From: Whitmania pigra
Taxonomy: Eukaryota > Annelida > Clitellata > Hirudinida > Haemopidae
Direction of reading: 5' to 3'
Assembly (NCBI GenBank): GCA_021613335.1
Contig: JAJTWR010000068.1
Coordinates: 22,829-86,828, forward strand
DNA: 64,000 nt
Within the stretch, counting starts at the first letter, position 1. Each line of letters begins with the position of its first letter. Under the pieces are notes generated by a model. That model saw only the letters and a program-made list of their open reading frames with translations. It had not been told where the DNA came from and ran no database searches. This document shows, one piece after another, positions 33,201 through 45,200 of this stretch. A program made the translations under genes and the position numbers.

Positions 33201-36200
33201 TTCAACATCTTTTTTGTAATGTAACCAATAGAACCTTTCCCTCACTTTTCCCATGGTTTTGTTAACTCCGAAGTGTCCCCCTGAAGTACCATTGTGGAGT
33301 TCATTTAATACTTCAGTAATAAGGGATTTCGGAAGAAATATTTGCAGATGATAGTCAGTACCATCCTCTGTTTCCCATTTTCTGTGTAAAATTCCCTTGT
33401 GCATTATTAGGGAGTCCCATTGAGCCCAATAAGATTTGGTGACTTCTCCATGTTCTGCTATCTGTTGCCAATCTGGTTTGATTCCAATTTCCATCCATTG
33501 CACTATCGGTGCTAGATCTTCGTCTCGCAGTTGTTCCTCTCGCAATCCATGTTCCGTCCAGTTTTCCGGGATAATGACGCGAATTTGCTGGCACGTTACA
33601 TCGCCTTTCCTTTCTGCGCTATTGCAATGTTTGCACATGGGCGGGCAAGGGCGTCGAGAGAGTGCGTCTGCGTTGTTGTGCACCTGGCCTTTTCTATGTT
33701 CGATTCGGAATTGATAGTTCTGTAATCTTTCTATCCATCTTGCCATCTGACCTTCTGGATTTTTGAAGTTTAAGAGCCATCTGAGAGAGGCATGATCAGT
33801 TCTTAATAAAAATGGTTGCCCGAAAAGGTATTTTTGAAAGTGTTTTATAGATTCCACCGCTGCCAAAAGTTCTCTTCGGGTCACACAGTAATTACGTTCC
33901 GATTTGGATAGTGAGCGGCTATAAAAAGCTATCACTTTTTCTCTATTGTTGACTTGTTGAGAAAGAACTGCTCCAATTCCACTGTTGCTGGCGTCAGTGT
34001 CAAGGATAAATGGAGCCCCTGGAATTGGGTATGCCAGAACCGGTGCTGTTATCATTGCCTCCTTTAGAGCATCGAATGCTTCTTGGCAGCGATTGTTCCA
34101 AATAAATGATTTGTTTTTTTCAGTAAGTTCATTTAGAGTTCTGGCAGTGTCTGAACAGTTTGCAACGAACCGTCGGTAGTAAGTACAGAGTCCCAAGAAA
34201 CTTCGTAGTTCTTGTGTATTCCTTGGAACAGGCCAGTTTTTTACTACCTCAACTTTTTCTGGGTCAGTGCTGACACCATCAGGAGAAACTATGTGGCCCA
34301 GATATTTTACCTCTTTTTTGAATAGAGAACATTTTTTAGGGCTAAGCGTCATGCCTGCTTTCCTAATCCTATCGAATACTTCTCTGAGATTATTCAAGTG
34401 TTCATCAAATGTTTTTCCAACAATGATTATGTCATCCAAATAAACTAAGCATGTCTTCCAATTAAGCCCTTTTAGAATTTGTTCCATTAATCTTTCGAAT
34501 GTGGCAGGCGCATTACATAATCCAAATGGCATGACAGTAAACTGCCATAACCCCTCTCCGGTTGAAAAAGCTGTTTTTTCTCTGTCCTCAGGATGTATTT
34601 CTACTTGCCAATAACCACTTTTAAGATCCAGGGTCGAAAACACTCTAGATCCTGAGAGGGTATCCAGAGTGTCGTCAATTCTGGGTAAAGGGTAACTATC
34701 TTTTTGTGTGACCTCGTTCAACAGTCTGTAGTCTACACAAAATCGTAGTGATCCATCCTTTTTCTTCACAAGCACTACAGGTGAACTCCAAGGACTATTT
34801 GATGGTTCGATGATTCCTTGCTCCTTCATCTCTTCTATCATTCTTGCAGCATCATTCCTGGTTGCCAACGGAAGCCGCCTAGGAGCTTGCCGGATGGGTC
34901 TGTTATTGGTTGTATTAATCCGATGCTGTACCAAGTTTGTTCTCCCAACCGAAGTATCAGGTTCGGCCATGATATCATGATATTCAGTGACTAAATTTTT
35001 GGCTTTTTGGTATTCATGTCCTGGAAGTGTTTTTTGTAAGTCTTGTAAAATAACTCTCACCGAGGGTCCGATCTGAGTATCTTTGTTTTTATCTCTGGAT
35101 AGGTCCCAGCCTTCTGCTGTTTGTACATGTTCAATGTTATCACACTTCGCAATGATAGTGCCAGCGTTGAGGTGACGCTCGTGATTGGATAAGTTCATCA
35201 CCCTTACAGGTATCTTCTGATCGGATGTCACTTTTGTCAATGTGCGTCCGATAAGCAACTCTTTGTGGATTATTTTGTTGGTTGGTTCTATTGCTACAAC
35301 GCAAGCTCCTTGGTTGCGGCCATTCAGTTTGCCCCATATCACACTCTCCGACCGAGCAGGAATAATTGAGTTATGAAGGACCTGGACATTTGATTCCATG
35401 CTTTCTTCATTATCGTAGCACAAGGGGATTTCCATATGATTTTGCTTAAGTGTGCCACCCTTCATGTTTAAAGAAATGCCATTATTCCGCATAAAGTCTA
35501 ACCCTAATATGCATCCATCCGTGATATTTGCTACGAGAAATTCTTGAGAGTATGACTGTCCCCCAATTTCGAAGCGTAAACTTGAAACTCCTTTGACCGG
35601 CACCAATTCACCGGTTGCTTGCGTCGTTTTTCATGACACGTCTATTTTCGACCAACTCCGGTCTGATAATAGATCGGGACGCTCCGGTGTCCAGAATAAA
35701 AAAAATTTGTTTATTTTCTATATGCCCTCTTACTCCAAGGGTAGTCCCTTTTCCTATGGCGGTGACTGGTATAATGATTTGGGGAGCTTTGGTAAGTCGC
35801 TGGACCGGTTTCCGCTCCTTAAAACCGACAGCTTCTAGTTTTTCCTGATTCCGTGCCTTCCAATTCCTTGACAAAGGTTTGTCAAGAATTGCCCTGCAGT
35901 CTCGCTGTATATGGCCAGGTCTGTTGCATCTAAAGCATCTTGGTCTTCTGTATTCTTGGAATTTTGAATGTGTATGCTGTTTGTTAAAGTTGTTAACTTG
36001 CTCCACTATTTTCCTAATCAGTTGGTCCTGGTTATCTTCAAGAGACTCGGTCTTTTTAACGCAGGAGTTGTTAGAAGATGAAGTTTTGACCGCTTTCATG
36101 GAAAGGGCAAAAGCCAAAGCCTCATGGCTGGTGGTTTTTCCATTAATTCTTACAGCCATTCTCAATTCCGTGTCTTTTATGCCATCAATAAAGGCATTAG

Positions 36201-39200
36201 TAACTATCTTTTCAATAAATTCTGCAGGGAAATCTGGGTGAGCTAAATAAGCGAGTCGTCTGACGTCTGCTTCCAGTTCTTGGAGTGACTCCCCTTGTTT
36301 TTGTGTGCGGTTTCTTAACTCATTTCGAAAAACTTCCTCCATATGGTTATTCCCGAACCTCCGTCCCATCACTTCTATTAGTTTTGAGTAGTCTTGGCAA
36401 TCCAACATCGTTTGAAGAAGATCAGCCGCCCGTCCTTGCAGCGTCATGATGAATTCCGTAGCTTTCTCTTCTTCAGTCCATTTGTTGTGCTTTGCGGCGG
36501 TTTCAAATTGGTGTTTGAAAACTGTCCAAGGCATCTGTCCGTCGAATGTTGGAGGTTTTATTATTTTTTTTAAAGTTTTGCCAGCTTCTACTTTTATTTC
36601 AGTTGAGTTTTCCTGTGGTTTGCCTCTCGATTCTGCTTGTCTGGCTTTCATAAGGTTGATTTCAGCCTGTAACTCATCGATTTTTGAAGCTACTTCACTT
36701 TTCAAATATTTGAACTTGCCTTGCAGATTATTGACCCTATCGTCCATCCTTGCAAAAAGCTGTTCTTGTTTGTAATCCAATTTGGCCAAAAGACTTTTAT
36801 GTGAAGGGTCTTCAAAGCCGTATTCCTCCACCTCATAACCATTTTCGATTATCCACGACTCAAGACGTTCTATGAGTTCTTCCTTCTTTCCTTGGCTGTT
36901 CAAATGTCTTTCCCTCAGCTCTCCTGTCAGTTCCATAACACTTAGTTCATTCAACGACTTGGTCATTTTTTTGTTCCACTCAGTTTATCCTTCGATCTTA
37001 CTTGCTTTCACCTTAACCGCTCTTAACGTTACCAGATTCCGAATCCCAAAGGTTTCTCGACAATCCCAATGGCCGTTGGAAATCCCACTCCTGACACCAA
37101 TGAAATAACCTGGGGTCCGGGAACTAGTAAGTTTTAGAGTAAGTTTATTAAGCAAGTATTCAGTTAACGGAACTGAATAATCGAAGATAAGAGTTTAGGG
37201 AATTCAGGTACTTAGAAGATGCAAATGGATATTTGCTTCTAAGTTGTTTGGATTCTCGCTGAATGTCAGGTGAATATCGAGAATGCTTTTCTGTAGAAAT
37301 ATTAGATACCACGTGCACGACAAAGATACCAAATATAATGAATTATAAGTTTAATTATTTTAGCAATATAGACTTAATTAATTTCTAAGTTTATAACAAT
37401 AATATAGAGGATTAAAAGTCAACCAATGCAGATATAGCAATACCGATTGATTTAAAACATAGAAGATCAGAGAGCCAGGGACGAGCATTCAAAAAAATCG
37501 GTTGATTTTTAAATGGTAATTAATGGCTCTTTGACTTGTGCTCTATATTTTAAAATAGTTACTGTAAAAGCGATTATAAATCAACCGAGTCAGTCTTATA
37601 TTTCAGGTCCAAGTTGTTTTGATTTTATCCGAAGTTTTTTCGACCCTGTCCATGTGAATTAAAAATACATGTTATATATATTCTGATCGATATTCGTGTG
37701 TGTGTGTGCATTTTATTAACGTCCATTTCATGACTAGATGATTAGGTCGGAAAAGTTAGATATTCTTCAGGAAAATTTAAATATGTAACTATCTTGGCTA
37801 TATTTAGCTCTAAGGGGTTATCTATAAAAGACATCCATAACAAGTGGGGATTCCGCAAAAGCGTCCCTTCCTCTGCCTGCTTTTGAAGGACACTTGCGGA
37901 CGTCTTTTATGGACGATCTAACTCTTCTAATTGTAAAGAAATTTAAATATGTTTAATAACTTTTTATAATGAAGATTGCTCTGATAATGGAAACTGTGGA
38001 GATTCAGAATGTCAAAACATTACCCTGTGGAAATTTTTTACATTTACAAATTGTTTGTGTACAAGTGGATTCCATGTTGGACCTACTCAGTGTGAAGGTA
38101 ATCTTAAAGTGTTACTTTATTTATTTGGCTCTTGCTAAAGTGCGGATATGACAAGCTTAATTATTCAAGAGCTTCAAGGACATTGCCATTTCAGAAACTT
38201 ATTTATTATTTCACAAAGGTTGCGAGTCCTATCGGTTCTCATAAAACAATGCAATCAGACAAGAATTGGCCAAAGGAAAAAACATAAATGCGGATACAAC
38301 AAGAATAATAGTTTTTTGATACTCTGCTTTAGGAGCTCCGACAAGGATCCTCAGATCAGTTTTCCCTGTATTCAAATGTTTCGTCCCTATGACTACACAT
38401 CTCATTACTTTCATCTCATTTCTTGGTGGGGTGTGAGCCAGTGATCAACCGGAGGTCACTGTCATTTTTAAACTTAGTGACTTAACATTAATCATCGCAA
38501 CGACCTTCTTATGCCAATTGCTACTGCCGGGACTGAAGCTACTCTGAAATCTCAAAAGGTTTCTTTACGTCACCTACTTAACTGGTGCTAGGCTTTCTTT
38601 GCTTTGATGTGTTGGCTGTGTCCATCCCAGTTGACCTCAGCGGTCTTGTAAGCCAGTGGCAGATAAGTGGTCTTATCATCACCATCACCACTATTATCAT
38701 CATCATTTTGATGGCAATTTTCATTCTCAGCTTACTTAACTTACGTAACTGTTCACGAAGGGCACCCCGTCATAACAGCCCGGCGACAGAATAGCCCCGG
38801 CAAAACAGCCCCGTCAAAATAGCTCACGACAAAACAGCCCCGACAAAACAGCCCGGCATCAAAATAGCCCAGGACGGAAAAATCCCGTCAAAATGGCCCC
38901 GACAAAATAGCCCTGCGACAAAATAGCCCAGGACAAAACAACCCGGCGACAAAATAGCCCCGACAAAACAGCCCCGTCAAAACAACCCTGTCACCTGGGT
39001 CGGACTGGCTTAAAAAACCGGCCCGGGAAATTTTATTTAACTCCTAGTTTGATCAACTTAAACATAAGAAACACTAGAGTCTGTGGGACACTGAACTTCG
39101 CCCCATAACTTCACCAGGCTCCAATCGTGCAGGAAATTATTAATTAATTTTTGTAAATTTATTGCGTAATATTCAGCATCTTTTGTCTCTACAAAAATCA

Positions 39201-42200
39201 ACCTCAGTGGTATTTCAGATCAATAAAAATAAAGCGCTTCTCACTCCAAAATAACTCCTTGCCTCCTACCTTATTTGATTCTCTTCTAGCTGATCTCTTA
39301 TCAGGCCTTTCTGCTTGGGCCTCATTATTATATCTCCACAACAAATTGGTGACCCCGCAAAAAGAGATTAGCAACATGGAAGATCTAATCAACCTCACGT
39401 CAGAAGAGACCGGACCTCTACCACGTGTGACAGCAGTAAGCATGCAGTTGCCGCCGTTCTTCACAGCGAACCCGAGATTGTGGTTCGCCAACATCGAGGC
39501 ATTGTTTCACATACAACGCCTGAAAGACGAGACTCAACGATACGCACACGTGGTACACAATCTGCCCTTCCACGTGGCAGAACAGGTCCAAGACCTCATC
39601 TACGAGGTTCCAAGCGAGAGGCCTTACACCCGTCTCAAGGAGGCCATCCTGCAGCGCTGCGGAGAATCTCAACAGACAAGACTAAGGAGCCTCTTCAGCG
39701 CAGTGCACCTGGAAGGTAGGTTACCCAGCCAACTTTTTCGACACATGCTGGGCGACAATTCGATGGACGAGAACATCCTCCGCCAGCTGTGGGTTGACAA
39801 ACTACCACCTCACGTCCGGTCCATGCTGGCTACCGCCCAGGACAAGAGCCTCCTGGAACAGTCCATCCTGGCGGACCAAGTCATGGACGCGTACACGGAC
39901 CCCACAGTCTCACGGGTAGTGACGGCCCCCCGGCAAGGACAGACCACCACGGAAGACATCAGCCTCAAGCTCCAGTTGATCACCGACAGACTGGCCAGGC
40001 TGGAAACCACCAGAGAAGAGCCTAGGCGACACACACGACCCCGCAGCAGAAGCAGATCCCAGACAAGGCGCAACATCACACCGGGCATGTGCTGGTACCA
40101 TGCCACATACAGGGAAAAAGCTCAACGCTGCCAACAGCCCTGCTCCTTCCAGTCATCAAACTCCAGGGCCGGGCAGTAGCTGCGACGGCTGCCTCTGGCC
40201 AACATCAAGAAAGTCACCTGTTCCTCATCGAAGACGTTTCCAACGGCCTGAAGTTTCTGGTCGACACCGGGTCGGAGGTCAGCGTTATCCCTCCGCCTCC
40301 CCAGCACTCGCTCAAGACATCACCCTTTACGCTTCAAGCTGCCAATGGCACGACGATTAGGACTTACGGTCAAAAATCCCTGTCGTTAGATTTGGGTTTG
40401 AGGCGTAAGTTCCAGTGGATCTTTTTTGTCGCCGATGTGCAGTCGCCAATCATTGGAGCAGATTTCTTGGGCCATTTCAATTTGAACGTCGACATGTCCA
40501 ACAAGAGGCTCATCGATAACCAGACAACCCTATCCGTCGTTGGATCTATCAGCGCATCACCTCCAACTCATATTCACCTAGCGCGAACAACGAACAACCA
40601 CATCAAAGAGCTTCTGGACAAGTTTCCATCACTAAGCAGACCATCCGACTTTAACGACAAAGTCAATCACCAGGTCGAGCACCATATCGTCACAAACGGC
40701 CCACCAGTTTTCTCCAAGCCACGCCGACTTCATCCCGACAAATTCAAGATCGCCAAAGCTGAGTTCGAGCACATGCTCCAGTTGGGAATCATCCGCCCTT
40801 CTTCCAGTCCATGGTCGTCACCCCTGCATATGGTTCCAAAATCCTCGGGAGACTGGAGACCATGCGGAGATTACAGGGCACTAAACGCACTGACTGTTCC
40901 TGACAGATACCCCATTCCGCATCTACATGATTTCACCAACGGTCTGACCAAGGCACAGATCTTCTCAAGAATCGATCTCGTCAGAGCCTACCACCACATC
41001 CCCATCACAGAGGAGGACATACCCAAGACCGCCATCACTACGCCGTTCGGCCTGTACGAATTCATCCGTCTACCGTTCGGACTTAGGAACGCAACCCAGT
41101 CTTTCCAGCGCTTCATGGACGAGATACTCCGAGGCCTAGATTTTGCATTTGCCTATATCGACGACGTCCTAATTGCCAGTTCGTCAATGGAGGAGCATCT
41201 CGAACATCTGGAGCAAGTGCTGAAGAGGTTCGCCGATTTTCATCTCACGGTGAACATGGACAAGTGTGAATTTGCGGTTACTTCAACAACATTCCTAGGG
41301 TACTACGTAAGCTCAGACGGCATACAACCACTTCCCGACAATGTAAAGGCCATCACAGAGTACAAGCAACCGGAGACACTTAAACAGCTCCGAAGGTTTG
41401 TGGGCCTGGTTAACTTCTACAGGAGGTTCATTCCATATTGCGCCGACATGCTCGCTCCTTTGACCAATATGTTCAAGAAGCAGAACACAAGAAGTAAGTC
41501 AGCAATATCTCTGAACCCGGCACAGTTGGAAGCATTCCAGCAAATCAAAGAAGCTTTAAAGTCCGCCACCCGCCTCGCGTTCTTAGGAAAGGACAACCAC
41601 CTGCGACTCTCCACAGATGCTTTCGACAAAGCAGCTGGAGCGGTCCTGGAACAAGTGCAAGATGGAATCACTACACCGGTGGCATTTTTCTCCAAGAAAT
41701 TCAGCCCGACAGAGTCAAAGTACAGCACATTCGGCAGAGAACTGTTAGCGGTTTACTTGGCTGTCAAGCATTTTCAACACCTCCTGGAAGGTCGGCAGTT
41801 TACCATTTTCACAGACCACAAGCCGCTCACATTTGCTTACATCAACCAGTTCTCAGCGGACATCAGGCACATCAAGGGGGACCAGAATGTCTTAGCAGAC
41901 GCCCTATCACGCACTGACGTCAACGCCGTCATAACCATCGACCTTCAAGAGATAGCTGCACACCAAGCAGTAGAGACCCAACTCCAAACCGCCATCCCTG
42001 GAGATCATTGAGGTGCCTCTACCATCCGGTCACGGCAACATCTCCGTTGACGTCTCAACAGGAGTGCACAGACCTCTCGTTCCAGAGAAGTTGCGTCACA
42101 AAGTGTTCCTAAGCCTGCACTCCTTATCACACCCAGGTGCCCGTGCGACGTCAAAACTGGTGAGACAACGCTTCGTGTGGCCGAACATGGACAAGGACAT

Positions 42201-45200
42201 CAGAGCATGGTGCCGAGAGTGTCTTTTGTGCCAAAAGAGCAAGGTCCACCGACACACCACGACGTCTCCAGCAACATTCCCCTTACCAAGCTGCCGCTTT
42301 CAGCACATCCACTTAGATCTGGTGGGACCACTTCCGCCATCAGATGGACATACACACATCCTCACATGTGTGGATCGGTTCACAAGATGGCCGATGGCGA
42401 TACCTCTCAACAACACTTCAACGGAACCATCATCAAGAGTTTTACACTTTCTTGGATCTCCAACTTTGGGGTTCCAGAAACCATCACCACAGATCGAGGT
42501 AGCCAATTTTCATCACACATTTTTCAGCAGATGTGCAAGTTGTTAGGCATTCGCCACGTAAGAACAACGGCCTACCATCCTGCTGCCAACGGAATGGTGG
42601 AACGCTTCCACCGTCAACTCAAATCAGCACTCATCGCGCAGAACGCCGCCTCCACCACTTGGACGGATCTCTTACCTATGGTTCTTCTTGGGATCCGAGC
42701 AACCACCAAGGAGGACCTACAGTGCTCACCAGCCGAACTAGTCTACGGGACAACGTTAAAATTACCTGGAGAGCTTTCACCATCAAGCAGCTCCAATCCG
42801 CCGATCGGACACTCAAGCTTCGTGGATAATCTAAGAGAACAAATGCTGAGTCTCAAGCCTCAACAGCCCAGACAGCGACAACAACACTCTTACATCCCGA
42901 AGGACCTGGCTACTACACCACAGGTACTTGTCCGTGTCGATTCCGGCAAACCACCGCTTCATCCACCATATGAAGGCCCATATGACGTCCAAGAGCGCCA
43001 TCAGAAGTACTTCGTCATCAAAAAGAATTGTCGGAACGATACAGTTTCAATCGACAGACTCAAACCAGCGGTTATTCCTAAGACTTTAGTTCCGCCTACC
43101 ACAAACCCAGCCACTGCACCAAAAACAGCACTCAAAAAGCCTACTAGCAAACCAGTTATCACCCCAGCAACACCACTGACTCAACCTCAAACACGGTCTG
43201 GACGAAGAGTTCACTGGCCCAAGAAACTCAAAGATTACGAGCCTTGATCTTTCGTTCGCCAGCTTGCTCTCTGGTGGGGGAGTATTGTGGGACACTGAAC
43301 TTCGCCCCATAACTTCACCAGGCTCCAATCGTGCAGGAAATTATTAATTAATTTTTGTAAATTTATTGCGTAATATTCAGCATCTTTTGTCTCTACAAAA
43401 ATCAACCTCAGTGGTATTTCAGATCAATAAAAATAAAGCGCTTCTCACTCCAAAATAACTCCTTGCCTCCTACCTCATTTGATTCTCTTCTAGCTGATCT
43501 CTTATCAGGCCTTTCTGCTTGGGCCTCACTATTATACCTCCACAACAAGTCTAAAATTTTTATTCACTATTAACTATTATAACAGCTTTTTCATTGTTTC
43601 ACTAGTCGATGCTAAAACATCAATGATTTCATTGTTATTGATTCTTGGAAAAGAGTCTTTCTCACAAGACATCAGCATGAATGATCGTAGAATTGACTGG
43701 TTCAGAAAATTTCTTAATCTGTTCAAAACGTATTTCAATTTTGAAAACGACCTCTCACAAGCAACTTGTGATGAGGATAATGTCAACACAAATTTGTAAG
43801 CCAGATACAAATTTGAATAAGCAAGACTATGCAAATTAAACTTCTGGAGAACAATAATAACAACAAACAATACTCAAAACGGTCAAAGCATTCAAGCCAC
43901 TAATTTCGAATTAAATTTTGATTCAGTTTCACAACATTTTTAAAAAATACTTTGACATGGAGTTATCATGGGGCTATTTTGTCCTGGGCTATTTTGACGG
44001 GGCCATTTTGACGGGATTTTTCCGTCCTGGGCTATTTTGACGCCGGGCTGTTTCGACGGGGCTGTTTTGTCTTGAGCTATTTTGACGGGGCTGTTTTGTC
44101 GGGGCTCTTATGATGGGTCACCTTCACGAAGTATGGGGTCACACAAAATTTGCTTTGGACACGGCTTAACCAAGATCATATTGTTGTAAACTTAGTTTTT
44201 TGAAATTAATTAAGTTTATACCATTCCAATCTCTCTTTCAGTTAGTCTCTCATACTTTTTATAGTTTAATTGTAGCAATAAACGAACATATTAGTAAAGA
44301 AAGGAAAGGTGAATCCGGACTCACATAATTATGTTATCGCATATACTTGTTCACAAAGCCTTGGAAGCAATGAATGCTGAGCACCAATACTCCAAAGTCT
44401 TGTTTTTAATTTGCATTTCACGAGCACGATTTGTCCACAGTTCAGTTCATCTGACATATTATCAAAATTGTAAGAATGTGGATTCATGATCAATTTTTCT
44501 GAAACTTTCAATTTTCCAGCTGCTCAACTAACTGGATTAGAAGGATATTTTTTCCCTGCTTGTTAAGTTTCGCACTCCATGAAGTTCAATGTTGCTGTAA
44601 CGTATTTATTCCTGAATTGAGATTACAGACTTAAAGTTTTGTCAGATTAGGTTGCATGTAGAGCAGGGGTTTCCAACCTTTTTGTGCCCGTGGCTCCCTT
44701 AGAGGACAAAATGTGGTCCGGGGCCCCCTTACCAAATTTTTTCAAGAAAAAAAATAATGAACTAATAATTTAATAAGTAAAATAATTTACTGTCAAAAAA
44801 AACCATACAATTTATTTTGAAAGCAAACTTTTAAGGTGAAGATTGCTCCTGCTTCTGTTCACAAGTAGATGGAATCTGGGCTTTAATTTTGACAGGGCCA
44901 CTCTCATGTCATCCTTTGCATCAAGTTTGTTTCGAGATTTGTTTTGATTGTCAGCAGGGTTGAAAATCCAGCTTCACAGGGGTAGGTTGTCACAAAAGGA
45001 ATGATGGATGTCATGGCTCTTTTGGCTAGAACTGGGTATGGTATCATCATGGAGTACCAAAAGTCAGCCAAACTCTTGATCTGAAACTCCCTCTTTAGCA
45101 AGTCTTTGTGCCTCAGATCAATGAGATCATCTTTGGCCAAGTCCTGATCATCCACACTTTTCAAATAAACCAAAAATGGATTCCTGACCTAGGCATCATG

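Larger units (their letters stand above)
31932..37398 (-). mobile_element. Complete Gypsy element copy B (SAP-Gag family)
   Basis: The LTRs of 298 bp at 31932-32229 and 37101-37398 differ at two positions that I can see. ATAA flanks both sides (31928-31931, 37399-37402). The primer site next to the 5' LTR, TGGTGTCAGGAGTGGGATT, is complementary to the 3' end of animal tRNA-Leu. The polypurine tract is AAGGAGGGTGTAA. Both ORFs are open. This copy has every part needed to be autonomous, provided the frame change is used. Confidence 0.97.
39082..43547 (+). mobile_element. CsRn1-type Gypsy element
   Basis: The LTRs of 262 bp (39082-39343, 43286-43547) run TGTGGGACAC...CCACAACA. AGTC flanks both ends (39078-39081, 43548-43551). 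The primer site TGGTGACCCCG follows the 5' LTR and matches the tRNA-Trp 3' end used by the CsRn1 clade. A GGTGGGGGAG polypurine tract precedes the 3' LTR. The Gag has the clade's C-H-C-C pattern. Two frame changes in pol make it defective. It is markedly GC-richer than its surroundings. Confidence 0.93.
38993..43862 (-). mobile_element. hAT B-family fragment inside MULE c
   Basis: The left piece 38993-39081 is the hAT B terminus (TGGGTCGGACTGGCTTAA, minus orientation). The right piece 43552-43862 codes for the transposase end. The far terminus is absent, so the fragment was truncated, and the CsRn1-type element split it. Confidence 0.75.
38761..44122. mobile_element. MULE-like element c with nested insertions
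   Basis: The 9-bp duplication TTCACGAAG is at 38752-38760 and 44123-44131. The ends are GGCACCCCGTCATAACAGCC and GGTGACCCATCATAAGAGCC (inverse). The terminal ACAAAATAGCCC arrays span 38761-38990 and 43970-44115, the longest of the three copies. About 110 bp of family interior (43863-43970) survive. Between them is a hAT fragment holding a CsRn1-type retrotransposon. No transposase remains. Confidence 0.92.
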
